This document shows positions 7,863 through 17,818 of a DNA stretch of 57,091 bases, in pieces. The notes under the pieces are model-generated. The model made no database searches. It was given only the letters and a program-made list of their open reading frames with translations, and was not told the origin of the DNA. Both the position numbers and the translations under genes were made by a program. Every line of letters begins with the position of its first letter. Within the stretch, counting starts at the first letter, position 1. Location: assembly GCA_017397685.1 (NCBI GenBank), contig JAFQID010000030.1:1-57091 (forward strand). Reading direction: 5' to 3'. The stretch comes from Bacilli bacterium (GTDB lineage: Bacteria > Bacillota_I > Bacilli_A > RF39 > UBA660).

Positions 7863-8391
7863 CATAATCGTATAAACCGTGTATTTTTTCAAGTACTACC
7901 CTATCCGGTGCTTCTACTATCCATGTACCATTTTCTTTGCTTAAGTAAAAATCCAACTCATAATCTACTGTTTCTGTTGTTTTTAACATTTCTTCTAGTT
8001 TATATTTTGTATATTTTTCATTATCAACTATATCATTTGTCATGAAGTCTTCTGGATTAGTGTTTAAGTGATTTAGTGATGTTTGTTCTGATTTATATAG
8101 ATCAAATACAGTTATTTTCACTGTAACAGTTGCTTTGTCTGCATCTATTGATTCATCTTTTACCATATATTTTAAGTTTTCATATTGCCTTGTTAATACT
8201 TTTTCATAGACTTTCGAGTTTTCTTCACTTAAATTTTCACCTTTAATCGTTGATGATAAATCCATGAGTACATCTTCATGCATTGAAGTGTATCTTCCTA
8301 GATATGCTTCCACTTTTCCTTTTGGAGTATTTGAGGAAGAACATGCTGTTAAGAAAATAATACTTATAAAAAGAATTAATAATTTTTTCAT
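7855..8391 (-). CDS. Putative lipoprotein of unknown function
   Basis: The first 17 residues form a lipoprotein signal peptide, with two lysines, a hydrophobic core and the lipobox LTAC, so the mature protein starts at cysteine and is anchored outside the membrane. The rest (about 160 residues) is soluble and mixed alpha/beta, with a tail containing SKENGTWIVEAP, as in small extracytoplasmic domains of Bacillota. I do not recognise a named family. It is a single gene closed by a terminator overlapping its stop codon. Confidence 0.8.
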   Translation of the reverse strand: MKKLLILFISIIFLTACSSSNTPKGKVEAYLGRYTSMHEDVLMDLSSTIKGENLSEENSKVYEKVLTRQYENLKYMVKDESIDADKATVTVKITVFDLYKSEQTSLNHLNTNPEDFMTNDIVDNEKYTKYKLEEMLKTTETVDYELDFYLSKENGTWIVEAPDRVVLEKIHGLYDYES

Positions 8392-8432
8392 TTTATCCTC
8401 CTATGTTTATAGGATTATCTTTTTTTTTACTT

Positions 8433-9041
8433 TTATACATTTTTATATGATAAAAGTTTTAATATTTCATATAGTTGTTCATGCTTTTTTGTATATTCAT
8501 TATCTATTTCATTAATTAATTTATTATAAGTTGGTTTATCTTTATTTTTTTCATCAAACCATTCTTTGTAAATATAGTTTAATATTTCATTATTATTTTT
8601 TATTTTTTCTAATTCTTTTTTGATTATTTTTATTTTATTTTTCTCATTTCTTGTTAAAGTAGATATTGTATTTTCGTTATTGTTAGTTATTTTGTATTCA
8701 AATGCAAAAGGTTTTAATTTATATGCATACTCGTTAATTTCACTATCATCTTCCAGCGAGAGTTTGCTTATTTTTTTTATTTCTCCTTTTTCATTAAAAT
8801 TAACGCATACTGAATCATAGTCTGTTGCGAATAAGCAATTATATTGGTTTTCTATTTTTATATTTTCTAAAAGTGTTTTGTTTATTTTTATATTTTTATT
8901 TATTATTTTACTAAATATATCTTCTGTTATTTTTATTAGCGGTAGCTTTTTTATTGTTTTTGTTTTATCTGTTTTTTCCCATTCGTAAAAATTTATTAAT
9001 TCATTTTTAAAGTTTACTATTATATTATATGCGTATTTCAT
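8433..9041 (-). CDS. Hypothetical protein, 202 residues
   Basis: No family recognised. The protein starts MKYAYNIIVNFKNELINFYEW, is rich in asparagine, lysine and isoleucine, has no signal peptide or membrane segment, and ends in a charged, probably helical half (EKNKIKIIKKELEKIKNN onward). AAAGGAG lies five bases before the ATG. Its start overlaps the end of the small membrane protein gene upstream by 17 bases, so the two are likely co-transcribed. Confidence 0.75.
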   Translation of the reverse strand: MKYAYNIIVNFKNELINFYEWEKTDKTKTIKKLPLIKITEDIFSKIINKNIKINKTLLENIKIENQYNCLFATDYDSVCVNFNEKGEIKKISKLSLEDDSEINEYAYKLKPFAFEYKITNNNENTISTLTRNEKNKIKIIKKELEKIKNNNEILNYIYKEWFDEKNKDKPTYNKLINEIDNEYTKKHEQLYEILKLLSYKNV

Positions 9042-9246
9042 GTTTCTCCTTTTTCTTTCTTAATGATATACATATTAATATTATACCCACTAAAAATAAT
9101 ATACATTCATATCTTTTTATTATAAATAGTAAATATTTATAAAATGTGTATCCCATTGATAGTAAGTTTAAATATATTATTATGTACATTAGTCCAAAAG
9201 AACTTAATAAACATCCTAGTATAAATAAAAATATTTTTCTAAACAT
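9025..9246 (-). CDS. Small membrane protein, two predicted helices
   Basis: A 73-residue protein with hydrophobic segments at about 5-30 and 40-61 and a lysine-rich tail (RKKKEKHE), suggesting a two-helix inner-membrane protein with a cytoplasmic C terminus. GGTGAT stands before the ATG. It overlaps the following 202-residue gene by 17 bases. Function unknown. Confidence 0.65.
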   Translation of the reverse strand: MFRKIFLFILGCLLSSFGLMYIIIYLNLLSMGYTFYKYLLFIIKRYECILFLVGIILICISLRKKKEKHEIRI

Positions 9247-9311
9247 GTAATCACCATTAAATTCTATTTCTTTTTTTTAGTTTTTAGTATATAATTGATT
9301 AGGTGATAGAT

Positions 9312-10130
9312 ATGGAATTAATTAAATATATTATACTAGGTATTGTTCAAGGATTTACTGAACCGTTACCTATTTCATCTAGTGGTCATGTTTTTGTTTT
9401 TAAAAATTTACTAGGTGCGAGTGAACTTATGAATGATTTAAACTTTGAAATTATTGTTAATTTCGGAAGTTTGATTGCCATTATTTTGATTTATTTTAAT
9501 GATATTGTTAGACTTATTAAGAATTTTTTCTTATATTTAAAAACTAAAAATAATGAGTATAAAAGTGATTTTAAATATTGTCTTCTTATAATAATTGGAG
9601 TTATACCTATTGGGATTGCTGGAGTTTTACTTAAAGATAAAATTGAAAGTGTTTTAGGTGCGACTACTACTATAGTGGGAATTGCATTTCTTATTACTTC
9701 AATATTTCTATATTTGGTAAGAGATATCAAAGGAAGAAAAGATGATTATGATATAACTTTTGCTGATGCTTTATTTATAGGTTTTATTCAGATTGTTGCT
9801 TTAGTTCCTGGCATTAGTAGAAGTGGTACGACTCTTATTGCAGCTTTATCAAGAGATATTAAAAGATCTCCTGCGCTTAAGTATTCGTTTATGCTTTATA
9901 TCCCAATTAGTATTGGTACGATGATTTTAGGAGTTAAGGATTTAATTACTATGCCTAATTTAAGTGATTATCTTTTACCTTATGGGCTTGGATTTATTGC
10001 TTCATTAGTTGTTTCATATTTTAGTCTTAGATGGTTTAAAAATATTATGAATAAAGGTAAACTTGCTTATTTTAGTATTTATTGTTTATTACTTGGATTA
10101 TTTGTTTTATTTATTCTTAAACATATTTAA
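9312..10130 (+). CDS. uppP: Undecaprenyl-diphosphatase (UppP/BacA)
   Basis: This membrane enzyme dephosphorylates undecaprenyl pyrophosphate, recycling the wall lipid carrier. The first catalytic region reads IVQGFTEPLPISSSGH and the second VPGISRSGTT, both diagnostic. About eight hydrophobic helices are visible and the length (272 residues) is typical. I choose the ATG at 9312 because AGGTGAT lies four bases before it; the in-frame GTG at 9303 is part of that ribosome binding site. A TATAAT at 9290-9295 may be its -10. The gene is monocistronic and ends in a hairpin shared with rmuC. Confidence 0.93.
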   Translation: MELIKYIILGIVQGFTEPLPISSSGHVFVFKNLLGASELMNDLNFEIIVNFGSLIAIILIYFNDIVRLIKNFFLYLKTKNNEYKSDFKYCLLIIIGVIPIGIAGVLLKDKIESVLGATTTIVGIAFLITSIFLYLVRDIKGRKDDYDITFADALFIGFIQIVALVPGISRSGTTLIAALSRDIKRSPALKYSFMLYIPISIGTMILGVKDLITMPNLSDYLLPYGLGFIASLVVSYFSLRWFKNIMNKGKLAYFSIYCLLLGLFVLFILKHI

Positions 10131-10163
10131 AAAAGAAATATATATGCGTTATATTTCTTTTTT
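10129..10163. terminator. Bidirectional terminator between uppP and rmuC
   Basis: A perfect 14-base stem (10129-10142 with 10150-10163) and a seven-base loop. The ends are A-rich and T-rich, giving a T run in either direction. It serves the convergent genes uppP and rmuC. Confidence 0.85.
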
Positions 10164-11235
10164 AATCTATTAATTCTTGTTCATTTGTTTCAAGTTTTAC
10201 ATTGTTTATTGAGTCAAATCTTTTTGATATTTTATCTGTTGTTATGTGTATATCTTTTACATCTTTTGTAACCGTATCTATGCTTCTTGATAATTTATCC
10301 CAGCGTAATTTATATTTATCAAACTCAATACCTAGTTTATTAAGTTCTTCATGTATTATTGATGTGTATTTATCTCTTTCAAGTCCCATTAATACTGATT
10401 GAATGATTGTTAATAGACTCATAAGTGTTGTCGGGCTTGCTAACCATACTTTTTTATTTGCGGCATATTTTAATATGTTTGGATGATACGCGTTTATTTC
10501 AGCGAATATAGCTTCTGCAGGTAAGAACATTATTGCTTGATCAGATGTTTTTCCTGGGATTATGTATTTATTAGATATTGCATCTATGTGTTTTTTTACA
10601 TCTGCTTCAAATGTTTTGTTTCTTATATCTTTTTCTGCTTCTGAAATGCCTTTTTCTACTAATCGTCTATAATTTTCAAGTGGAAATTTAGAGTCTATGC
10701 ATATTGTTCCTAGTGGCTGTGGCCCGAAAATAATTGCATCTGCGATATACGTATTAGGGAGTGTATATTGTCTTTGATATATTTTGTCATTTTTTTCTCC
10801 AAATATTGATGAAAGAATATGATAAAGATTTATTTCACCAAATATACCTCTACTTTTTTTGTCGGTAAGTACATTTTGTAGTGATACTATTTCTGTGCTT
10901 AAGCTATCTATTTTCTTTTGTGCTTCATCTATTTTGGCGAGTCTTTCAAGTATTCCGGTGAATGTTTTGTTTGTTTTTTCAAAGTTTACTTCTAGGTTTT
11001 CATTTACTTTTTGGTTTATCATATTTAGTTTGTATTCTATTCTATCGTTTAAGTTATTAAAATCTTTTGTTAAGTCATTAGAAAACTTTAGTTTAAAATC
11101 TCCTATTTCTTTTATTAAACTTATTTCTGTTTTTGTTAGTTTTTCATTAAGTTCATTATTGTTATTTTTTCTTGTTAAAAGTATGATTATTAAAATTATT
11201 ATTACAATTAAAAGTGATATAATTATATATTCCAT
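10162..11235 (-). CDS. rmuC: RmuC family DNA recombination protein
   Basis: The protein has an N-terminal membrane helix (about 3-21), a long coiled-coil (about 28-130), then the RmuC nuclease-like core with RGIFGEINLYHIL, CIDSKFPLENYRR and FLPAEAIFAEI. RmuC proteins limit sequence inversions in E. coli and belong to the PD-(D/E)XK-like nucleases. The biochemical role is not settled. Length (357) is normal. AGAGGT precedes the ATG. It is a single gene converging on uppP. Confidence 0.9.
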   Translation of the reverse strand: MEYIIISLLIVIIILIIILLTRKNNNNELNEKLTKTEISLIKEIGDFKLKFSNDLTKDFNNLNDRIEYKLNMINQKVNENLEVNFEKTNKTFTGILERLAKIDEAQKKIDSLSTEIVSLQNVLTDKKSRGIFGEINLYHILSSIFGEKNDKIYQRQYTLPNTYIADAIIFGPQPLGTICIDSKFPLENYRRLVEKGISEAEKDIRNKTFEADVKKHIDAISNKYIIPGKTSDQAIMFLPAEAIFAEINAYHPNILKYAANKKVWLASPTTLMSLLTIIQSVLMGLERDKYTSIIHEELNKLGIEFDKYKLRWDKLSRSIDTVTKDVKDIHITTDKISKRFDSINNVKLETNEQELID

Positions 11236-11291
11236 GTTTACCTCTTTTCTATATAATTATATCAACTTAATTTTAAAATTTAAATTACTTT

Positions 11292-11861
11292 TTATATTTT
11301 TAACACTTTATTTATTATTAATGAAATAATATATGTTATTAATACTATTATAACTATTTCTATTAGGATTTTTGGATTACTTATGCTTTCTATTAGAGAT
11401 GTTCCGATGTAACCCCAAAAGTATACTAAAGCGATTTTTCCTATAGCTATTGCGGTTATAAACTTTTTAAAGTCCATTTTTATTATGCCACTTGCTATGT
11501 TAACTAAAAATGCTGGTGTAAAAGGGATTGCTATTAAAACTGTTAGGCTTCCTATAGACATATTTTTAAGTTTTTTTGTATATTTGTTTAGTGTTTCTTT
11601 GTCATTTATTTTATCATAATATTTTTTACTTAGTTTTCCATTACATATTTTATATGATATTATGCATCCTATTATTGTGAAAATCCATGATATTATAAAA
11701 CCTATTAAATTGCCAAAACATAGGAAGTTTATTGTTATAAATACAAATAAAGGTAAAACTGGTAAAATAGATTCTACCATTATTAATATACATCCTATAA
11801 ATCCTCCTATTAAACCTAGGCTTTGCATAAATATTTTAATTTGTTCTGCTAATTCTACCAC
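11292..11861 (-). CDS. TVP38/TMEM64 (VTT/DedA-like) membrane protein
   Basis: A 189-residue membrane protein with about five hydrophobic segments. The central IAIPFTPAFLVNIASGI matches the VTT-domain pattern of TVP38/DedA-type proteins, a family linked to lipid scrambling and membrane homeostasis. It starts at GTG (11859-11861) with GGAGG four bases upstream. The exact substrate cannot be inferred. Confidence 0.75.
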   Translation of the reverse strand: MVELAEQIKIFMQSLGLIGGFIGCILIMVESILPVLPLFVFITINFLCFGNLIGFIISWIFTIIGCIISYKICNGKLSKKYYDKINDKETLNKYTKKLKNMSIGSLTVLIAIPFTPAFLVNIASGIIKMDFKKFITAIAIGKIALVYFWGYIGTSLIESISNPKILIEIVIIVLITYIISLIINKVLKI

Positions 11862-11898
11862 TTTTCCTCCATATGTATTTATTATATTACTTTTCTTA

Positions 11899-12114
11899 CT
11901 ATTTTTCTAGTATTATAGCGTTATAACCTACGGCTTTTAAAACTGATACTATTCTTTTACTTAGTTTTCCACTTTTACAATATATATAGTATGTTTCATC
12001 TTTTTTTAAATATGCTCTATAGTTATTTAATAGTTCATCATATGGAATGTTAATACTTCCTTCTATATGATCTTTTTTGTATGATAATTTATCTTGAATA
12101 TCAATTATTTTCAT
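11899..12114 (-). CDS. Single-domain rhodanese-like protein
   Basis: A 71-residue rhodanese domain with DIQDKLSYKKDHIEGSINIP at the N terminus and the active-site loop YCKSGKLSKR containing the catalytic cysteine. Such proteins carry sulfur as persulfide. The ATG at 12114 follows AGGTGAT at seven bases; an in-frame GTG four codons upstream is part of that site. It lies 37 bases upstream of the VTT gene, probably in one transcript. Confidence 0.82.
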   Translation of the reverse strand: MKIIDIQDKLSYKKDHIEGSINIPYDELLNNYRAYLKKDETYYIYCKSGKLSKRIVSVLKAVGYNAIILEK

Positions 12115-12160
12115 ATTAGTTATCACCTATTTTATTATATGTGATTTTTATTTTTTGGTA

Positions 12161-12194
12161 AAAAAAGAATAGATTTTATAATTTTCTATTCTTT
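12161..12194 (-). terminator. Terminator of the RyR-like gene
   Basis: A nine-base stem (12164-12172 with 12186-12194) and a 13-base loop, followed on the minus strand by a T run. It sits just downstream of the RyR-like gene. Confidence 0.75.
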
Positions 12195-12209
12195 CAATTT
12201 ATTTTTTTA

Positions 12210-12746
12210 TTATAAGCTTTTGCTTGATGTTGCGATATTATATTGTTCACATATTTGTTCTATATCTATAAGTCCATTTATATAATCTTGAACTTTTAAT
12301 TGTGCAGGTAATAATTGTGCTTTATCCTTATCTTTTTCTTCTTCAGATAATTGACTATATGGAACCGCTAATTTAGGGTCTCCATATTCAGGATGAAATA
12401 CCCAATCATTTCTTTTCAACCATTCTTCATGAATAATTGAGGCCATTTTTTCAACTTCTTCTTGACTAATTTGTTCACCTGAAATAGTTTTGTCATAAAC
12501 CAATTCAACGGCTATCCTAGCTGCTTCTAAGTTTTCATATTGCCAGTTTGATGGTAGTTCTTCAAAAGAGCAATTTGCTATATCAACTTCATTCGTTCCA
12601 TGTTTTTCATTCCAAACTTCATCTTTTGATTTTTTGATTCTTGGTTCAAATGTTCCGTCTTCTTTTTTTCTTGGTGCTCTCCAAGCTTCATGTAAATCTG
12701 AGCCTAACGCATATGAAAGTGCATTTTTAACAACTATATCATCCAT
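12210..12746 (-). CDS. RyR-like domain protein
   Basis: The second half (about residues 105-160) contains IIHEEWLKRNDW, then YGDPKLAVPYSQLSEEEKDKD. This matches the RyR repeat pattern (HE.W......VPY..L.E.EK..D) first defined in ryanodine receptors and found in some bacterial proteins. The first half has LGSDLHEAWRAPRKKEDGTF, possibly a diverged repeat with the same HE.W motif. The function of bacterial RyR domains is poorly known; some occur beside phage, ADP-ribose or defence genes. A single gene with its own terminator. The assignment rests on motif memory. Confidence 0.65.
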   Translation of the reverse strand: MDDIVVKNALSYALGSDLHEAWRAPRKKEDGTFEPRIKKSKDEVWNEKHGTNEVDIANCSFEELPSNWQYENLEAARIAVELVYDKTISGEQISQEEVEKMASIIHEEWLKRNDWVFHPEYGDPKLAVPYSQLSEEEKDKDKAQLLPAQLKVQDYINGLIDIEQICEQYNIATSSKSL

Positions 12747-12898
12747 GTTTGCTACCTCCTTTTATAGTTATTATACTATAAATTTAATGATTGTCAAAAA
12801 TTTTAGCGGTCTATTGTTTAATAATTGAAATATAGACATAAAGCTTATTTATATGCTAAAATTAAATTAACAAAAATAACATTATAGAGGTATTAAAA

Positions 12899-15800
12899 AT
12901 GATAGAAAAAATGACTTTAGAAAGATTTTATGAAATTAAAAACAGTTTATATCAAATATTAAAACACTTTGATGAATATATCCAATTACATAAAAATGAT
13001 GAAAACTTTAACCAAGCAGACTTCCACCAAAAAACTGTTGAAAAATACTTAAAATTACAAAGTTATTTATTAAATTATGATTTAAGTGATATTCCATTTA
13101 AAGCATGGGAAGGTTTTAATATAGTATCAGATTCATCATTGCCAACAGTTGATTTTTCAAAAACTAAAGCAAATATTGATTTTGCATTAATTGATTGTGG
13201 CGAAAACTGTAATTTTAAAGGGTGTAATATTAGAAATTTAAATAAAAGATCTATTTTCTACATAAACCCGAATGAATTTGATGAACAAACAATAAAAGAT
13301 AATCCTTCAATTTTTTTAAGCGATTCATTTAATAATGATTTTAAAGATAAATACTACAATAATTCTATAACAATAGAAGACTTATCAAAATTAACTAATG
13401 AACAAATTAATGAGTTTGTTGACAAAAAAGGACTAAGAAAATTAAAATCCATTAGTTATCAGCATAAAAATTTTATAAAGCTTTTAGGATTGGATAAAAT
13501 AATTCAACTTTACAATCATTCTAAAGAAGAATATGAAGCAATTATAAAATTAGCTGAAATTAATATGGGAAATGATATTGAAGATTTTATCGTACAAAAT
13601 AAGGAGTTTAATGTAGCAGATTTTAAAAATAATTTGTTTAATTTTTTCAAAGATAAATTTATAAAATCTCATATGAAATATATACCCACAGATTTTCCAC
13701 AATTATTTATAAAAGAAAACTCAGATTTATTTTTAATAAATGCTAACATATCTGAAGAAATGAAAAAAAAATATTTCGATCGAAATCTAACCATACAAGA
13801 CGTATTAGAATATCCGGAAATATTTTTAAATATGCCTATAGAACATTTTATGGTAAACAATATCGCTCTGCTAATTAAAAAAAATTATAGTAATAATGAA
13901 TTTCAAGAATTAATTCAAAAACATCGAGATGTATTTTCACATTTATCGAAAAAAGATGATTTTAAAAAATTAGAAAGCTATTTTAAAGGTGAAAATAGTT
14001 TAGACGTAGACTTTAGTAAAGCAATTAAAAATTATTTTATAGAAAATGAAATGTCAACGGAATTCAGGACCATTAATGAAGGGCGAATAACATATAATAT
14101 ACCCACATGGTTATCTTCAATGAACTTTAAATTCATTGAAAAAATAAGTGATTTAAATGACTTACTACAATGCGACTATAATGTAGTCGTCCTAAATTCT
14201 GAGCAAAGAAATATTTTAGATACTTTAGGAATTAACAATATAAAAAAATTCGAAAAAGATACTGGATTTTTTAGTGATCAAAGAAATATGGGTGATGAAA
14301 AACTACAAATATTTAACAATTACATCAAAAACTATATAGATTTTAAAAATGGTAGTTTATCTTATGAAGAATTTCAAGATAATTTTGTTAAACTTTTAGA
14401 TTACATGAGAAAACAAAGAGTATTTAAAAACTACTTAGTCCCTTATGACTGGATTCAAGGAGATTTTAGAAATAATCATCCAGAGATTTTTATAGACATA
14501 AACGCAGAACGAGAATTAAAAAAATCTTTCTATAGTTATGAAATTACGCCTAATTTTTTATATAATAATAAAAAATATATACCATTTTTAATAGATAAAA
14601 ACTTAACTAATACTATAGACGCAAATATAAAACTACACACAAAAAACTCAATAAATACATTTGGCGAAATAGTACCTAAATATGAAAATTTTATAGAAGA
14701 ATATGCATCTAGATATGGTAATGAAAACTTATTAAAATTAATTTCTGATTATGGTGAAATATTATCAGATATAGAAATTTCTAGTCTTAATGGCGAAATT
14801 GAAAACAAAGAGCATATCGAAAAAGCATTAAGGTATTCTATTTATAATAAAATTTCACATGATAATAAACCGTACTATCAATTATGTAACAATTCAGAAA
14901 TGATTTTAGAATATCCAAATATATTTTTAAGCGACGATGCACCTGAAGAATTAAAAAATGCCTTATATAATCGAAACATTGATACGGAATTTATTTTATC
15001 TAATCCACAATTTGTAGATTACTTAAAACATATAGATTTAAATATAATCTTCAAAAATATGCCAATCAAAACAATGAATAATCAGAGTGAAATATCAACA
15101 AACCTAATAAATATAATTGAAGATACTTTTGATAAAGAAGATGCTTTTAATGTAATGTTATCATATGGAAAATACCTGGAATCAATTTATAAAATAAACG
15201 AACTAAAAACCTTTGAATATAATCAAAATATGTCTGATATTGACTTATTGAATGGAATAGAAAAAATTATTTTAAAAAATATCCTTGACGGAAATATAAT
15301 ATACGATGAAAATATAACTGAACATTTCAAAAATAATAACCCTACACTATTTTTAAAAAAAGATACACCTCAAAATATCAAAAGTAAGTTTTATAATAGA
15401 GAATTTAATATATACGATTTTAATGAAAATCCAGAATTAATAAAAATATTCGAAAACACAAATATTGCATGCGGATTTCCTTTGAAATATTCATGGATAA
15501 TCTCGTTATTTAATGACTCTGAAAATATAGAAATAGCAAATTACAAAAGATTGAAAATCATCACACAATATTCAAAAATTCAAGACTTAAATTTGGAAAA
15601 AAGCTTTAAAGATTATGTTCTAAATTCAAAAAATAATATTAACTTTGAAAAAATCGAAGAAATCGCTGATATTTTATCTAGCCTTTCACTAAGTAATTCT
15701 AATGAGATTTATGCATTTAGAAAAGAATTAGCCGAACAAATATTAAGATCAGAAATACCTATAACAAGTTTTAAAAAAATTGAAAAAATATTTATTAAAA

Positions 15801-17818
15801 ACAATATCCCTACTATTGGAAAAATATACTCTTGCTTCGACATATTACATCCGGATTTTCAAGGTTTTGATTTTGATAGTTCTACGATTTCTCCTGTATT
15901 AAAAAACTCTTCAACCATGAGCAAAAAAATTATAGTGTTTTCCGATTTAATAAAATCTTCTTTTGGTTCAAATAATAAATCTATAAACTCTTACTTAAAA
16001 AATATTGAAATTGGTTCTAAATTATATGAAAATATCAAAAATGGACACATTAACTTTAATGCACTGAACGAAACTGAACAAAATGAATTATTTACCTTCA
16101 GTAAACACTTAGAAACTTTATATAATAATACTATGAAAGGAAAAAAAGAAAACGGATCATTTATATCTACAGGTAATGTTTTAACTGATATATTTGAATT
16201 ATCAAAAAAACTATCACCTAATGGTACATTAGAATATAATTTAGCTGATAGGGTTATTAGAATGTTCTGCGGATTGGCTGGAATTGATACGTTAGAGCAA
16301 GCAAAAGAATATATTAATAAAAAGATACAAACCGCTAACGAAAGAAATAGACAGGCTTCAAATAAGGAAATTACATTAGAACAAGGAGATTTTATAAAAG
16401 GTATAGGAGATATTACATATTTAAAAAATATTTTACAAAATGGTAGTGTTTCTAAAGAATATTTAGGTTCAAGCGCTAGTAGTGATGCTACTCCACTTGA
16501 TACTGATATATCAATGATTATGAGTTCTGATGGAACAGTGCGAGACAAAATTAATTCAACTGCTGCGAATGACTATGGACCTATATGGCTTGTTTTAAAA
16601 AATGATGATAGATTTATCACCACAAGAAATTACAATGAAACATTAGATATAAAGAGAGATATAACTAAAATGGAAGTTTTTTATACAGGTGTTAGAGGAA
16701 AAGGACATTATGGAATTAGAACAGGTTTTGCTTCTAGCGAAATAAACTATATTGTTATGGAAAACTATAATTTAAAAGTAGGATTAGAAATTGCAATGAA
16801 TGGATTTTATATTCCTGTGGCTAATATGGAAGGTAAAATTGTATTTACTCCAAAAGATTACGATGAATTAAGAGAAAAAATGAGTGGACTATCATATTTT
16901 GATGAAAATAATTATATGTTTTCTGAAAACTTAGTAACTGAAGAAACAGAATATTTTGCATCACTAATTGATCAAAATAATTATGAAGTTCAGAATAAAA
17001 GAAATAAAATATATGATATTTTAAAAAAATCAATTTACGAATTAGGGTTGGTTTTAAAAACTGAAATAGATGGAGATTTAACTGAAGGATTTATTGAAAT
17101 AATTGATACAGGTTCTACTGGAAGACAAACAAATAAACCAGGTGATGGAGATTTTGATTTTATAATGAGATTAGATAAACGTATTCTATCAAATCAATTA
17201 GAAGTTACTAAATTAAAACAAACATTATTAAAAAATCTAAAAAAAGAAAATACTATAGAGTTTACATCAGAAGGAGATTTCAGACTTAAAAATATTCAAA
17301 TTGATAATGAAACAAACGTCGATATAGACATAACATTTATAGCTAAAACTAATAAAATCGCGTATACAACAGATATGGCATTAAAAGATAGACTTAATAC
17401 AATCAAAACAAAAGACCCAGAAAAATATAGATATGTTATAGCAAATATCTTGCTAGCTAAACAAGTATTAAAAGAAGCAAATGTTTATAAACCAAATAGA
17501 GGAGAAAACCCGCAAGGTGGATTAGGTGGTGTTGGAGTTGAAAACTGGATATTACAAAATGGAGGATCATTTATCGATGCTGCTAGAAGTTTTGTTGAAG
17601 CAGCTGATGGTAAAAGCTTTACTGAGTTTCAATCAAACTATCAAATATGGGATTTTGGAGAAAATCATTTTGCGGAAAAACATAATAAATATCCACACGA
17701 TAACTTTGTAGTTAATAATATGAATAAAGAAGGATTTGAAAAAATGTTGCAAATATTAAAAGAATATCTTAGAAATCATCAAATACAACAAGAAGAAACT
17801 GCACATATAAAGATATAA
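12899..17818 (+). CDS. Giant 1639-residue protein with C-terminal nucleotidyltransferase-like domain
   Basis: No signal peptide or membrane segments. Residues about 130-850 hold five or six diverged repeats, each built on (N/Y/H)P.IFL followed by a helical stretch and a YN/FYNR-type turn (near 135, 274, 305, 528, 672 and 815). A middle domain around 1225-1340 contains DYGPIWLVLKNDDRF and GHYGIRTGFASSEINYIV; I do not recognise it. Near the C terminus GSTGR (1405-1409), DFD (1418-1420) and DID (1475-1477) form the metal-binding pattern of polymerase-beta-type nucleotidyltransferases. GGVGVENWILQNGG after it recalls class I CCA-adding or OAS-like enzymes. GAGGT precedes the ATG and TGCTAAAAT lies upstream. 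It faces the type IV secretion cluster tail to tail; an effector or defence role is speculation. Confidence 0.8.
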   Translation: MIEKMTLERFYEIKNSLYQILKHFDEYIQLHKNDENFNQADFHQKTVEKYLKLQSYLLNYDLSDIPFKAWEGFNIVSDSSLPTVDFSKTKANIDFALIDCGENCNFKGCNIRNLNKRSIFYINPNEFDEQTIKDNPSIFLSDSFNNDFKDKYYNNSITIEDLSKLTNEQINEFVDKKGLRKLKSISYQHKNFIKLLGLDKIIQLYNHSKEEYEAIIKLAEINMGNDIEDFIVQNKEFNVADFKNNLFNFFKDKFIKSHMKYIPTDFPQLFIKENSDLFLINANISEEMKKKYFDRNLTIQDVLEYPEIFLNMPIEHFMVNNIALLIKKNYSNNEFQELIQKHRDVFSHLSKKDDFKKLESYFKGENSLDVDFSKAIKNYFIENEMSTEFRTINEGRITYNIPTWLSSMNFKFIEKISDLNDLLQCDYNVVVLNSEQRNILDTLGINNIKKFEKDTGFFSDQRNMGDEKLQIFNNYIKNYIDFKNGSLSYEEFQDNFVKLLDYMRKQRVFKNYLVPYDWIQGDFRNNHPEIFIDINAERELKKSFYSYEITPNFLYNNKKYIPFLIDKNLTNTIDANIKLHTKNSINTFGEIVPKYENFIEEYASRYGNENLLKLISDYGEILSDIEISSLNGEIENKEHIEKALRYSIYNKISHDNKPYYQLCNNSEMILEYPNIFLSDDAPEELKNALYNRNIDTEFILSNPQFVDYLKHIDLNIIFKNMPIKTMNNQSEISTNLINIIEDTFDKEDAFNVMLSYGKYLESIYKINELKTFEYNQNMSDIDLLNGIEKIILKNILDGNIIYDENITEHFKNNNPTLFLKKDTPQNIKSKFYNREFNIYDFNENPELIKIFENTNIACGFPLKYSWIISLFNDSENIEIANYKRLKIITQYSKIQDLNLEKSFKDYVLNSKNNINFEKIEEIADILSSLSLSNSNEIYAFRKELAEQILRSEIPITSFKKIEKIFIKNNIPTIGKIYSCFDILHPDFQGFDFDSSTISPVLKNSSTMSKKIIVFSDLIKSSFGSNNKSINSYLKNIEIGSKLYENIKNGHINFNALNETEQNELFTFSKHLETLYNNTMKGKKENGSFISTGNVLTDIFELSKKLSPNGTLEYNLADRVIRMFCGLAGIDTLEQAKEYINKKIQTANERNRQASNKEITLEQGDFIKGIGDITYLKNILQNGSVSKEYLGSSASSDATPLDTDISMIMSSDGTVRDKINSTAANDYGPIWLVLKNDDRFITTRNYNETLDIKRDITKMEVFYTGVRGKGHYGIRTGFASSEINYIVMENYNLKVGLEIAMNGFYIPVANMEGKIVFTPKDYDELREKMSGLSYFDENNYMFSENLVTEETEYFASLIDQNNYEVQNKRNKIYDILKKSIYELGLVLKTEIDGDLTEGFIEIIDTGSTGRQTNKPGDGDFDFIMRLDKRILSNQLEVTKLKQTLLKNLKKENTIEFTSEGDFRLKNIQIDNETNVDIDITFIAKTNKIAYTTDMALKDRLNTIKTKDPEKYRYVIANILLAKQVLKEANVYKPNRGENPQGGLGGVGVENWILQNGGSFIDAARSFVEAADGKSFTEFQSNYQIWDFGENHFAEKHNKYPHDNFVVNNMNKEGFEKMLQILKEYLRNHQIQQEETAHIKI

